A stretch of 42,653 bases of DNA from Actinomycetota bacterium (lineage in GTDB: Bacteria > Actinomycetota > Acidimicrobiia > Acidimicrobiales > JAMDDE01): contig JAMDDE010000068.1 of NCBI GenBank assembly GCA_023489235.1, positions 1 to 42,653 of the forward strand, in the 5' to 3' direction. The notes below the pieces were generated by a model that did no database searches, was not told the DNA's origin, and was given only the letters and a program-made list of their open reading frames with translations. Positions within the stretch are counted from its first letter, which is position 1, and each line of letters starts with the position of its first letter. The position numbers and the translations under genes were made by a program. Below, one piece after another: positions 26,597-35,197 of the stretch.

Positions 26597-27118
26597 TTGT
26601 CTTGGTTGTTATTGCTGGTAGTACTGGCAATAGCTTTAGCCTTTGGCGTGCATTCATCCACTCGTCCCTCTGGTCTCCATGCGGAGATGGTCTCCATCGC
26701 CTCAGGCCTGCGCTGTCCTGTATGCGAAGATCTCTCCGTAGCTCGCTCCGATGCGCCGGAGGCAGTGGGGATGCGCAAGGAGATACTGGCGCGACTGCGA
26801 GAGGGGGAGAGCGCCTCAGAGATTCGTGCTTACTTCGTTAGTCGGTACGGGAAGTTCATACTGCTCAGTCCTCCTAGACGAGGAGTTGCTCTCTGGATAT
26901 GGATTTTGCCGGTGGTAGGAGTTGTTGCCGCGGTTGGAGGTGTGTTCACAGTAGTGGCAGTGCGTAGAAAGGCTGCATTTAGCAAAAGGGATGGTATGGC
27001 GGTATCGATGGAAGAGCTGGAGAAGATAGCCGCGCAACTACCTCGCATGAAGGGTACCCAGCTCAGTAAGCCGAGCGAGTCCTCCGACCCTGATCACGAA
27101 CCTTATAGAACCTTATAG
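26597..27118 (+). CDS. ccmH: CcmH-type cytochrome c maturation protein
   Basis: 173 residues. An N-terminal hydrophobic segment, the CcmH/CycL redox motif LRCPVCEDLSVARSDAP, then LREGESASEIRAYFVSRYGKFILLSPP, a second membrane helix, and a charged C-terminal tail. In the family the motif binds apocytochrome cysteines for haem ligation. The frame has no ATG or GTG near its 5' end: TTG at 26597 is the only ordinary start, without a good ribosome binding site. The frame stays open upstream to 26546 and encodes RHSKK just before the hydrophobic core, so an ATT start at 26573 (AAGG five bases upstream) is conceivable. A 10-bp tandem duplication covers its last codons. No other ccm genes are in the window. 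Confidence 0.85.
   Translation: MSWLLLLVVLAIALAFGVHSSTRPSGLHAEMVSIASGLRCPVCEDLSVARSDAPEAVGMRKEILARLREGESASEIRAYFVSRYGKFILLSPPRRGVALWIWILPVVGVVAAVGGVFTVVAVRRKAAFSKRDGMAVSMEELEKIAAQLPRMKGTQLSKPSESSDPDHEPYRTL
27098..27117. repeat. 10-bp tandem duplication across the ccmH stop
   Basis: GAACCTTATA is present twice in succession (27098-27107, 27108-27117). The duplication shifts frame between copies, so the first reads EPY and the second RTL, then TAG at 27116-27118. The natural C-terminus may therefore have been altered by a slippage event. Confidence 0.85.
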
Positions 27119-27137
27119 CAGCTGAGCTGGTCAGCTG
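27119..27137. terminator. Hairpin between convergent ccmH and prenyl synthase genes
   Basis: CAGCTGA (27119-27125) and TCAGCTG (27131-27137) form a perfect seven-pair stem with a five-base loop, starting on the base after the ccmH stop and including the stop codon of the opposing gene. The position suggests a bidirectional terminator, but neither strand has a T-run. Confidence 0.45.
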
Positions 27138-28204
27138 TAGTCGAGCAATGCTTCACTCAGAGCGAGATGAGCGGTGAGCTCGTATTGGTTAGAGGTCGTG
27201 AGTGGAAGCGCATCGAGCATGGAACGAGCTAGCTGATCGAGTGCTTCTCCAAGTTGGTCCGTAGGAGCTTTAGCTGCTGCCTCTGATGCTTTATCCACGT
27301 AGTAACGACCCATTGCCATCGCGGCATCCAATGCTGGTGAAGATGCCACCAATGCCCGTGCCTCGTTCACCTCGGCCTGGTTGAGAGGACGTCCTAGAAG
27401 GGAACGGAGCGGCGGCCCTGTTTCCTTATCAGCGAGAGCTGCAAGGACAGGAAGTGTATAAACACCTTCTGCAAGGTCTTGTCCAGGGGGTTTGCCGAGC
27501 TGATCCTCGGTGCCCACGATATCCAATACGTCGTCTCTGATCTGGAATCCCATCCCGAAGTACTTGCCGAACAGGGTCAACGACTCTACGTACTGATCTT
27601 CCAGTTTAGCTGTCAAAGCTCCAATTCGGCAGGAGGTAGCCATCAAGGAAGCTGTTTTGTAGGCAATGGTGTTCAAGTAGCCTTCTATGCTACGCGTAGG
27701 CTTGAAGGTGGAACGGACCTCACTCATCTGTCCCTGACAGAGATGTCCGAGAGTAATGGCTAATAGCTCTGCTATCTCCGATCCCAGGCGGGCAGCTATC
27801 TCAGCAGAGCGTGCTAGTAGATAGTCTCCAGCGACTATGGCTACCAAATTTCCCCACCTGGCGTTGACGCTCTCTACGTTGCGGCGGGCACTTGCTTCGT
27901 CCATTACATCGTCATGGTAGAGGGAGCCCAGATGAACTAGCTCTACGGCTACAGCTCCCTCCAGATCGTCCGCTGTTGCCGAAGTGTTTCCCAAGGTGGC
28001 AGCAGCTAGAGCAAGCATGGGACGCAGGCGTTTCCCGCCAGCAGCAATCAAGTGAGTAGTCACCTCTTCGAAGAATGGAGAGAGGTTGTCATCGTCATCA
28101 TAGTGGCCCAAAGGAGCTGGCATGACTGACTCGCGTAAGCGAAGCTCCAGACGGGCTAGGTCTTCTTTCAGATAAGGAAGGTCGAGAAGTGCTTTGATAT
28201 TCAC
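27131..28204 (-). CDS. Long-chain polyprenyl diphosphate synthase (trans)
   Basis: About 357 residues from the GTG at 28204 (a TTG at 28243 would add 13). The first Asp-rich motif DDVMD is near 98-102, preceded by LVHLGSLYHDD. The second lies in GMGFQIRDDVLDI. GGKRLRPML and AYKTASLMATSCRIGAL are standard. It extends allylic diphosphates with IPP; in this phylum the products serve menaquinone or carotenoid synthesis. Small residues before the first motif rather than bulky ones fit a long product, but chain length cannot be read with certainty. It could use IPP made through the IspDF pathway encoded downstream. Confidence 0.92.
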   Translation of the reverse strand: MNIKALLDLPYLKEDLARLELRLRESVMPAPLGHYDDDDNLSPFFEEVTTHLIAAGGKRLRPMLALAAATLGNTSATADDLEGAVAVELVHLGSLYHDDVMDEASARRNVESVNARWGNLVAIVAGDYLLARSAEIAARLGSEIAELLAITLGHLCQGQMSEVRSTFKPTRSIEGYLNTIAYKTASLMATSCRIGALTAKLEDQYVESLTLFGKYFGMGFQIRDDVLDIVGTEDQLGKPPGQDLAEGVYTLPVLAALADKETGPPLRSLLGRPLNQAEVNEARALVASSPALDAAMAMGRYYVDKASEAAAKAPTDQLGEALDQLARSMLDALPLTTSNQYELTAHLALSEALLDYS

Positions 28205-28337
28205 TACTAAGCAAGATAGGCGAAGTTGCCGATAATGTGACAATGAAGGTGTTGACGACGTTATCTCTGCTGGTAGAAGAGGTCGAATAGGTCACTTCTA
28301 TAACTCTATTGTTTGCTCGCAACCAACTTGTTTGTCG

Positions 28338-28381
28338 ATTGAATGAGTGAGGAGAGCGGATTGAATGGGTGAAGAGAGCGG
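28338..28381. repeat. 22-bp imperfect tandem repeat upstream of clpC
   Basis: Units 28338-28359 and 28360-28381 share 20 of 22 bases (both begin ATTGAATG and end GAGAGCGG). The second unit runs into the palindrome at 28374-28386. Confidence 0.85.
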
Positions 28382-28386
28382 CTCTC
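28374..28386. promoter_or_regulatory. Interrupted palindrome GAGAGC-G-GCTCTC
   Basis: A perfect six-base inverted repeat around one central base. The symmetry and position suggest a dimeric regulator site for clpC or the divergent prenyl synthase. No regulator is recognised, and the first half may simply come from the tandem repeat. Confidence 0.3.
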
Positions 28387-28425
28387 GGGACCAAGAGCAG
28401 TAGTGGGGATTCAACGGATAGGGCG

Positions 28426-28541
28426 TGGATGTGAAGATGTTCGGTAAAGTGATATTCCTCCTGCATACTTCTATCACAAAGCGTCACGCCCCAAGAGATT
28501 CACAGCGAGAGATTCAAGGTATGGATGTGAAGATGCTCGGT
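28426..28541. repeat. Separated 20-bp direct repeat upstream of clpC
   Basis: TGGATGTGAAGATGTTCGGT (28426-28445) recurs at 28522-28541 with one change. Each copy is preceded by GATTCAA (28409 and 28511). It looks like a ~100-bp duplicated block that has decayed between the conserved parts. Confidence 0.75.
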
Positions 28542-28665
28542 GGCGGCTAGAGTTGAAGGTGAGGAGAACAACTGCAAGGTGTAGTTGTGGTCATGCCGAC
28601 TAAGAGGTGTGATCACCGGGTAAACTTATTAGTGTTGGTGTAGAGCCGTCGAGGGAGGCGGTCTG

Positions 28666-31167
28666 TTGTTTGAACGATTTACAGATCGAGCGAGAAGGGT
28701 CTTGGTGCTGGCTCAAGAAGAGGCGCGCCTGCTGAACCATAGTTTCATTGGAACAGAACATATCCTTCTGGGCCTGATCCATGAAGGAGAAGGTATAGCT
28801 GCCAAGGCTTTGGAGTCGCTTGGGATATCTCTTGAGGCAGTACGGGAGAAGGTAGAGGAGACAATTGGACCGGCCAGTACTCCGCCTAGTGGTTCTCCGC
28901 CCTTTACTCCTAGGGCCAAGAAAGTGCTCGAGCTCTCCTTGAGAGAGGCGTTGCAACTCGGCCACAACTACATAGGCACAGAGCACATGTTGCTGGGGCT
29001 AGTACGTGAAGGCGAAGGAGTTGCTGCTCAGGTGCTGGTCAGCTTGGGTGCTGACCTAGGCAGAGTGCGTGCGCAAGTAATTCAACTCCTCTCTGGCTAT
29101 CAGGGGAAGGAAGCAGTAGGGGCTGGTCCTGGTTCGTCGGGATCGGATCTTCCTGCTAGCTCTCCTGTCTTGGAACAGTTCGGACGCAGCCTGACCAATC
29201 TCGCTAGAGAAGGAAAGCTAGATCCGGTCGTGGGTCGTGAACGCGAGATAGAACGAGTCATGCAGGTGCTGTCTCGGCGTACGAAGAACAACCCGGTGCT
29301 CATAGGCGAGCCTGGGGTTGGGAAAACAGCCATAGTTGAGGGACTTGCCCAGCGAATAGTTGCCAATGACGTGCCGGACACTTTGAAGGGGAAGCAACTT
29401 TACACGTTGGATCTTGGGGCTCTCGTAGCCGGTAGCCGTTATAGAGGAGATTTCGAGGAACGGCTCAAGAAGGTCTTGAAGGAGATCCGGACTCGAGGAG
29501 ACATCGTCCTGTTCATAGACGAGTTGCATACCTTGGTGGGCGCTGGTGCTGCCGAAGGTGCGATCGACGCAGCTTCGATACTGAAACCGATGCTGGCCAG
29601 AGGTGAGTTGCAAACCATAGGGGCGACTACCTTGGATGAGTACCGTAAGCACCTGGAGAAGGATGCTGCTCTGGAAAGGCGCTTTCAACCCATCAAGGTA
29701 GAGGAGCCATCATTAGCGCATACCATCGAGATACTTAAAGGTTTGCGGGATCGCTACGAGAAGCATCATACTGTGACGATCACGGATCAAGCTTTGGTGG
29801 CTGCTGCTAATCTAGCTGATCGCTATATATCCGATCGTTTCCTGCCCGATAAGGCTATCGACTTGATAGATGAAGCAGGAAGTCGTTTGCGTATTCGTCG
29901 AATGGGCAGGCCGGAAGAGTATAAGCAGTTAGAGGCCGATTTGGCTCGGTTGGAGAAGGAGAAAGAGACTGCTATCAAGCGTGAGGCTTGGGACCAGGCC
30001 AAGAAGATCTCCGAGCGTCAGAAAGAGAAGTTGGAACGCAAAGCGGAGATGGAGGCTGAGTGGAGAGCCACGGGAGCTGATCTGTTCGACGTGGTGGATG
30101 AGGATGTAATTGCTGAGGTATTGGCCAACTGGACAGGCATACCCGTTTACAAGCTCACCGAGGAAGAGACGGCCAAACTTTTGCGTATGGAGGAGGAGCT
30201 ACACAAGCGAGTTGTTGGCCAAGATGAGGCTATAACCGCTCTCTCCAAGGCTATAAGACGTACTCGTGCCGGGCTCAAGGATCCCAAGAGGCCAAGTGGC
30301 TCCTTCATTTTCCTAGGACCTACAGGTGTGGGGAAGACCGAGCTGGCCAAAGCACTTGCCGCTCTACTGTTCGATGACGAGGATGCCCTCATACAGCTGG
30401 ACATGAGCGAATACATGGAGAAGCATACGGTTTCTAGGCTGGTTGGCTCCCCTCCAGGTTATGTTGGTTACGAAGAGGGTGGGCAGCTTACAGAGTCAGT
30501 ACGTCGCAGGCCTTTCTCAGTGGTACTCTTCGACGAGATAGAGAAGGCACACCCGGACGTATTCAATGCGCTCCTGCAAATACTGGAGGATGGGCGCCTC
30601 ACTGATGCTCAAGGACGCTCAGTAGACTTCAAGAATACCGTCTTGATCATGACCTCTAATCTAGGAACGGCTGATTTGCGCAAAGCAGCCGTGGGGTTTG
30701 CTAAATCATCCGAGGCCGTTTCTCATGAGAGAATGAAGGCCAAGGTCCATGAGTCATTGAAGCAACACTTCCGTCCAGAGTTCCTGAACAGGATAGATGA
30801 GGTGATTGTCTTCCACGAACTCTCCAAGGAAGAGGTCATGCAGATCGTGGATCTGATGATGAAGCGAGTAGTGGATCAGCTGGAAAGTCAAGGCATAGGG
30901 CTGCAAATGACGGAGGCAGCCAAAGCCTTTGTAGCTGATCGAGGTTACGATCCGACCTTGGGGGCACGGCCTTTGCGTAGGGCTATCCAGCAATTGATAG
31001 AAGATCCGCTTTCTGAGCGAATTCTCTGGAAGGAGCTGAGGATAGGGGACACAGTAGTGATCGACTCTGATGGGACAGAGATCATCTTCAGAACGGCTGA
31101 CTCCATTCCTCCATCACCAATAGAACTGGCTGGTACAGGTTCCAGCTCTTCTCCCCCGAGGGATTGA
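28666..31167 (+). CDS. clpC: ClpC-type AAA+ unfoldase
   Basis: 833 residues; feeds substrates into the ClpP protease. Two Clp-N repeats (about 1-150), AAA1 with [13 protein letters not shown] (about 213) and [13 protein letters not shown], a UVR coiled-coil segment with [16 protein letters not shown] (about 425-460), and AAA2 with [14 protein letters not shown] (about 550) and [16 protein letters not shown]. The start is TTG at 28666, fixed by the invariant [11 protein letters not shown] opening and by GGGAGG eight bases upstream. The Ser/Pro-rich C-terminal tail ends inside a 20-bp duplication. It heads the clpC-radA-disA-carD-ispDF-rlmB block. Confidence 0.97.
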   Translation: MFERFTDRARRVLVLAQEEARLLNHSFIGTEHILLGLIHEGEGIAAKALESLGISLEAVREKVEETIGPASTPPSGSPPFTPRAKKVLELSLREALQLGHNYIGTEHMLLGLVREGEGVAAQVLVSLGADLGRVRAQVIQLLSGYQGKEAVGAGPGSSGSDLPASSPVLEQFGRSLTNLAREGKLDPVVGREREIERVMQVLSRRTKNNPVLIGEPGVGKTAIVEGLAQRIVANDVPDTLKGKQLYTLDLGALVAGSRYRGDFEERLKKVLKEIRTRGDIVLFIDELHTLVGAGAAEGAIDAASILKPMLARGELQTIGATTLDEYRKHLEKDAALERRFQPIKVEEPSLAHTIEILKGLRDRYEKHHTVTITDQALVAAANLADRYISDRFLPDKAIDLIDEAGSRLRIRRMGRPEEYKQLEADLARLEKEKETAIKREAWDQAKKISERQKEKLERKAEMEAEWRATGADLFDVVDEDVIAEVLANWTGIPVYKLTEEETAKLLRMEEELHKRVVGQDEAITALSKAIRRTRAGLKDPKRPSGSFIFLGPTGVGKTELAKALAALLFDDEDALIQLDMSEYMEKHTVSRLVGSPPGYVGYEEGGQLTESVRRRPFSVVLFDEIEKAHPDVFNALLQILEDGRLTDAQGRSVDFKNTVLIMTSNLGTADLRKAAVGFAKSSEAVSHERMKAKVHESLKQHFRPEFLNRIDEVIVFHELSKEEVMQIVDLMMKRVVDQLESQGIGLQMTEAAKAFVADRGYDPTLGARPLRRAIQQLIEDPLSERILWKELRIGDTVVIDSDGTEIIFRTADSIPPSPIELAGTGSSSSPPRD

Positions 31168-31193
31168 CTAGAACCCCGAGGGATTGACTAGAA
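31154..31193. repeat. 20-bp perfect tandem duplication across the clpC stop
   Basis: CCCCGAGGGATTGACTAGAA is present twice head to tail (31154-31173, 31174-31193). The clpC TGA at 31165-31167 lies in the first copy; the second copy carries the same bases past the end of the gene. The event could not harm the protein. Confidence 0.95.
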
Positions 31194-31315
31194 CTTCGTC
31201 TCCTGATCACTACCTCGAACTATTGCAGTCGAATAACGAATAAGTTGTGAGAGGGTGTCAGGGCGGCCTTGCTGTGACCCAATCCACTGATACACCCGTG
31301 GCGTACCATGCAGGT

Positions 31316-32839
31316 GTGAGCAAGATCAAGAGAACCTACAGGTGCAGTGAGTGTGGGGCAGAGTACCATCGGTGGGCTGGTCGGTGCACGAGTTGTGATG
31401 CGTGGAACACAGTGGAGGAATCGACGGAGGGCCTTTCCACCACTCTTTGGTATGGCTCCCCTACTTGGTATAGCTCGCCTGCTCTCTTTAGAGGCGATGA
31501 AAACTCTTGGGGACAAGAGTTGAGTGGAACCACTTGGCAGTCGAACCATGATGTCATGGGAGTGGAGACCTCTATCGGGGTGAGTGGAGCGCTTGCCATG
31601 CCCATGAGTCAGGTAGATCCAGTTGGTGCAGTCCCCCGTCCTGTAGGGGTGGATGAGCTCGATAGGGTGTTACAGGGTGGGCTCGTCCCTGGATCGGTGA
31701 CGCTCTTTGCTGGCGAACCTGGAATTGGTAAGTCGACCCTTGTCTTGCAAGCTCTTTTGTCCATAGCGCGTCAGGGCAGGAGAGTACTTTTGTTCTCGGC
31801 AGAGGAGTCAGCACAACAGGTGCGTGCCAGAGCAGAGAGGTTGGGGGATCAATCGGATGAACTTTTTATCATGGCCGGGGCAAATATAGAGTCGTTGTTG
31901 CCAGCCGTTGAAAGAGTGAGGCCCGAAGTTGTTGCTGTGGACTCCATACAAACTGTATTCCATCAAGGGAGCAGCTCTTTGCCTGGCAGCACAACTCAAG
32001 TAAGGGACTGCACCGTTCGGCTCATAGCGTTGGCCAAGAGCAGCGGTATTGCGGTGATGGTAGTTAGCCACGTGACCAAGGATGGTTTAATTGCTGGTCC
32101 TAGACTTCTGGAGCATCTGGTTGACACTGTGGTCATGTTCGAGGGCGAACGTTATCACGCGCTGAGGATGTTGAGAACGCTCAAGCATAGATTTGGATCG
32201 ACAGGAGAGGTGGGACTGTTCGAGATGGAGGAGTGTGGGCTGAGAGCCATGCCAGATCCCAGCAGTATGCTTCTAGCTGATCGTATCTCTGGGTTTCCTG
32301 GTGGTGTGGTCACTGTGCTCCTGGAGGGGACTAGGCCGCTTTTAGTGGAGGTACAGGCGTTGGTATCCCCTAGAGGAGATGGGGACAGTGGTCGCCTAGC
32401 TGTGCAGGGCATAGATGCAAAAAGACTGGCTATGGTAGTAGCCGTGTTGGAGAGCAGGATGGGGATTGGTTTCGGTAACACAGCTATCTTTGCATCGGCC
32501 GTGGGAGGGGTTACGGTCAAAGAGCCTGCAGCTGATCTAGCCTTGGCCCTGGCTCTTGTTGCAGCCAGGCTGGACAGTCCAGTTTCTCCCACGACCGTAA
32601 TCTTTGGCGAGGTGGGCCTTGCTGGTGAAATACGTCGAGTGCCTCGAATGCCTCAACGATTGGCCGAAGCCTTCAAGCTAGGTTTCAGGGAAGCAATTGT
32701 TCCATACCCAGCTCAAGAAATTCCCTCCGGTATGAAGATCGTGAAGGTGGAGACAATTTCCGATGCTGTTGCCTATGTTGCCAGTAGCTCTAGGAACTGT
32801 AGTTCCAGTACCTCTAGGAGTGAGGCCAGTTCTAGTTGA
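31316..32839 (+). CDS. radA: DNA repair protein RadA
   Basis: About 507 residues from the GTG at 31316, chosen because SKIKRTYRCSECG is the normal opening; a GTG at 31247 would add 23 residues. A C4 zinc finger (Cys10, 13, 24, 27), a RecA-like ATPase with GEPGIGKST (133-141) and VVAVDSIQTV, and a Lon-like C-terminal domain (GGVTVKEPAADLALALAL). It promotes branch migration in recombination. The diagnostic KNRFG motif reads KHRFG (290-294). The linker between finger and ATPase is about 30 residues longer than usual and rich in Trp, Tyr, Ser and Gly. Confidence 0.93.
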   Translation: MSKIKRTYRCSECGAEYHRWAGRCTSCDAWNTVEESTEGLSTTLWYGSPTWYSSPALFRGDENSWGQELSGTTWQSNHDVMGVETSIGVSGALAMPMSQVDPVGAVPRPVGVDELDRVLQGGLVPGSVTLFAGEPGIGKSTLVLQALLSIARQGRRVLLFSAEESAQQVRARAERLGDQSDELFIMAGANIESLLPAVERVRPEVVAVDSIQTVFHQGSSSLPGSTTQVRDCTVRLIALAKSSGIAVMVVSHVTKDGLIAGPRLLEHLVDTVVMFEGERYHALRMLRTLKHRFGSTGEVGLFEMEECGLRAMPDPSSMLLADRISGFPGGVVTVLLEGTRPLLVEVQALVSPRGDGDSGRLAVQGIDAKRLAMVVAVLESRMGIGFGNTAIFASAVGGVTVKEPAADLALALALVAARLDSPVSPTTVIFGEVGLAGEIRRVPRMPQRLAEAFKLGFREAIVPYPAQEIPSGMKIVKVETISDAVAYVASSSRNCSSSTSRSEASSS

Positions 32840-32950
32840 GTTGCCCTTGCCCTACGGTGGCTGAGGATAGCGTGACCGAGGAGCCTTACTTGCTTCCGCT
32901 TTGGATAACGCTTAGGTCTTTGTGGAACGGCTCAAGTTCTGTCACTAACG

Positions 32951-32970
32951 CCATCTCTTTACCAAGATGG
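32951..32970 (+). other. Hairpin between radA and disA
   Basis: CCATCT (32951-32956) and AGATGG (32965-32970) form a six-pair stem with an eight-base loop in the ~210-bp gap. No T-run follows, so a terminator is doubtful. Nothing else recognisable lies in this gap. Confidence 0.3.
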
Positions 32971-33051
32971 TAACGGTGATCGAAGCAGCTGTATGATACC
33001 AGGTGCGAGGCGATGAACATCGTTGGGCGCATTGCAAGATAACATTTGTCC

Positions 33052-34125
33052 GTGGCCGAGCGATTAGCACCCGCCATGCGAGAGGCGCTTTCAATGGTTG
33101 CGCCAGGCAGACCCCTCAGGGAGGGGTTGGATCGTATTCTTCAGGCCAAGATGGGAGCGATCATCGTTGTTGGAGATGATCCTGATGTTTTGGCTATCTG
33201 TTCCGGTGGGTTTCTTCTGGATGCGGAGTTCTCTCCCCAACGAATGTACGAACTAGCCAAGATGGATGGTGCAATTATCTTGGATAAGGACATAAGGCGA
33301 ATTGCTCGTGCCAATGTACATCTAGTCCCGAATCCTTCAGTGCCTACTCACGAAACCGGCACTCGTCATCGAACCGCAGAGAGAGTAGCTAGATCGCTGG
33401 ATGTACCGGTCATCTCTGTATCCGAGGCTATGGGGTCTATTTCGGTATACCGGAATGACCAAAAGCAAGTACTGCATACTATTTCGTGGTTGATAGATCG
33501 TACCAGTCAAGCTCTTCAAACCTTGCAACGTTTCAAGCAACGTCTTGACAGTGTGACCAGCACATTGTCGACAGTAGAGGTGGAAGATCTCGTAACAGTG
33601 CGAGATGTAGTCACTGTGCTTCAGCGAGCCGAGATGGTCATGCGCATAGCTAGTGAGGTTGATGGATTTCTAGTTGAGTTAGGGGAAGACGGTCGTTTGT
33701 TCGCGTTGCAGTTGGATGAACTAGTTGAGGGTGTGGAGCAGGATAAACGGTTGGTCATGCGAGACTACCTCTATGATGACAATGCAGACTCCCTTCAAGA
33801 GGCTATCGATGAACTCTCCAGGTTGTCGATAGAAGATCTACTGGACTTGAAGCAGGTTATCCGTATCTTGCGCCTCCCTCAGGAGCTGAGTGATTTGGAT
33901 GCTAACCTGGAACCTCGTGGATATAGGTTGTTGCTTAGACTTCCTCGTTTTCCTGAAAGCGTGATCGAGCACATCGTGAAGAAATTTGGCACTTTGCAGC
34001 ACGTGATGCGAGCCTCCATCTCCGAGCTTGAAGAGGTTGGGGGAGTTGGGCAAGCCAGAGCTAAGTCGGTGAAAGACGGCTTGGCCCGGTTGACAGAGGC
34101 AAGCATCTTGGAGCGCTACGATTAA
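33052..34125 (+). CDS. disA: DNA integrity scanning diadenylate cyclase DisA
   Basis: About 357 residues from the GTG at 33052 (a TTG at 33046 is two codons earlier). It makes c-di-AMP from ATP and senses branched DNA. The catalytic DGA (72-74) in KMDGAIILD and the RHR (105-107) in GTRHRTAERVAR are intact. A helical middle domain and a C-terminal helix-hairpin-helix DNA-binding part (ISELEEVGGVGQARAKSVKDG) follow. It is downstream of radA, a common pairing in which RadA restrains DisA. Confidence 0.95.
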   Translation: MAERLAPAMREALSMVAPGRPLREGLDRILQAKMGAIIVVGDDPDVLAICSGGFLLDAEFSPQRMYELAKMDGAIILDKDIRRIARANVHLVPNPSVPTHETGTRHRTAERVARSLDVPVISVSEAMGSISVYRNDQKQVLHTISWLIDRTSQALQTLQRFKQRLDSVTSTLSTVEVEDLVTVRDVVTVLQRAEMVMRIASEVDGFLVELGEDGRLFALQLDELVEGVEQDKRLVMRDYLYDDNADSLQEAIDELSRLSIEDLLDLKQVIRILRLPQELSDLDANLEPRGYRLLLRLPRFPESVIEHIVKKFGTLQHVMRASISELEEVGGVGQARAKSVKDGLARLTEASILERYD

Positions 34126-34138
34126 TAAGTGATAAAGG

Positions 34139-34170
34139 CGAAGACGGTGAGCACCGGACTCTCGTCTTCG
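34139..34170 (+). other. Inverted repeat after disA
   Basis: CGAAGAC (34139-34145) and GTCTTCG (34164-34170) enclose 18 bases that contain a smaller GGTG/CACC pair. It lies 14 bases past the disA stop. Without a T-run it is only a possible terminator. The rest of the gap to carD (34171-34412) is AT-rich near 34340-34365 and probably holds the carD promoter, but I see no clean -35/-10 pair. Confidence 0.3.
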
Positions 34171-34412
34171 GGATAATCTTGGATCGCTACGAGTGAACGA
34201 GGCGAACACGAGCCTAGTCCTTCAGAGCTGAGAGAGTCTCAGCATTAAGCGATGAGCGGATATCTGGAGATGCAGTTAGAACATATGGCGCATGGTTGCG
34301 CATTTGACTTGGGCATGCACTGTGACATCTTGAGCTACCCTATAAATAAGGGATTTTATATTTTAGTCTGTCATGGACTTGAGCAGTCTAAGGTTGGTGT
34401 GAGGAGTGAGGC

Positions 34413-34889
34413 GTGTTCGACGTAGGTGACAAGGTCGTTTATCCACACCATGGAGCAGCAGTTGTGGAACGGCGTGAAGAGCGGGAGGTATTTGGCCAGC
34501 GAAGAGAGTACTTGGTGCTCAAACTGGCCTATGGAGATCTCACGTTGATGGTTCCCGCTGACAATGTTGAAGAAGTTGGCTTGCGAGAGGTCATCAACGA
34601 TGAGGAGGTAGAGGAGGTTTTCGCCGTTCTCCGAAAGAAGGAGGCGCGAATGCCTACCAACTGGTCTCGTAGATACAAGAATCATGTTGAGAAACTCAAG
34701 TCTGGCGATATCTATCAGGTAGCTGAAGTGGTGCGCAATCTCTCTATTCGAGATAGGGACAAAGGGCTCTCAGCTGGGGAGAAGCGTATGCTGACTCGAG
34801 CACGCCAAATTTTGGTGTCTGAGCTCACCTTTGCTATAGGGGTGAGTGAGAGCGAGGCGGAGCAGAAGCTCAACGATGCTCTACCTTGA
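34413..34889 (+). CDS. carD: CarD/CdnL-family RNA polymerase-binding regulator
   Basis: 158 residues. The N-terminal Tudor-like domain that binds the polymerase beta subunit is clear (FDVGDKVVYPHHGAAVVE, YLVLKLAYGDLTLMVPADN, VGLREVI). The C-terminal helical domain includes RMPTNWSRRYKNH, carrying the Trp that contacts the upstream edge of the bubble. It stabilises open complexes, above all at rRNA promoters. GTG start with GAGGAG six bases upstream. Confidence 0.96.
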   Translation: MFDVGDKVVYPHHGAAVVERREEREVFGQRREYLVLKLAYGDLTLMVPADNVEEVGLREVINDEEVEEVFAVLRKKEARMPTNWSRRYKNHVEKLKSGDIYQVAEVVRNLSIRDRDKGLSAGEKRMLTRARQILVSELTFAIGVSESEAEQKLNDALP

Positions 34890-35197
34890 GGTCGCAGCTG
34901 CAACTTTCTCAGGTTTGCTCAGGGAGGGTTGCCGAAAGGCAAAGATAATCTTGAAACCAGAACTTGAAATAACGACCTAATACTCTTTGTGAAAGTTTAT
35001 TTTCTAGTTCTTATTTTTTCTTATTTTGGCCAATGATGAGATTGGCTGATGATGAGAGGGCGGCTATCCGGTAATCCCGAAACTGCGGACGGTTCATTTG
35101 CCAACTTCTATCAGATGGTCAATACGATTATGAAGGTACTCCTGGTGACGGAGCAATTCGTTGGATGAGCTCAAGAGAATGATTTGAGAAAGTTGGA
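34890..35197 (+). other. Intergenic region between carD and ispDF
   Basis: 308 bp without a gene. It holds TTGCC-GAAA-GGCAA (34929-34942), a five-pair stem capped by a GNRA tetraloop, then an AT/T-rich stretch (34975-35028), and GCCAAT-GATGAG-ATTGGC (35029-35046), a perfect six-pair hairpin. The T-rich bases precede the second hairpin on the plus strand, so it is not a standard terminator. I could not match the region to a known riboswitch. Confidence 0.4.

Larger units (their letters stand above)
28244..28665 (+). other. Long intergenic region upstream of clpC
   Basis: About 420-460 bp between divergent genes with no convincing gene. It contains a 22-bp imperfect tandem repeat, an interrupted palindrome, a separated 20-bp direct repeat (listed individually), and the 8-bp palindrome GTGATCAC near 28610. 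I found no CIRCE, HAIR or clean SigR promoter match. Regulation of clpC probably lies here. Confidence 0.4.

Noticed and set aside
34900-34970. c-di-AMP or c-di-GMP riboswitch after carD
   Set aside because: A GAAA tetraloop hairpin is present, but the conserved junction sequences of either class are not.
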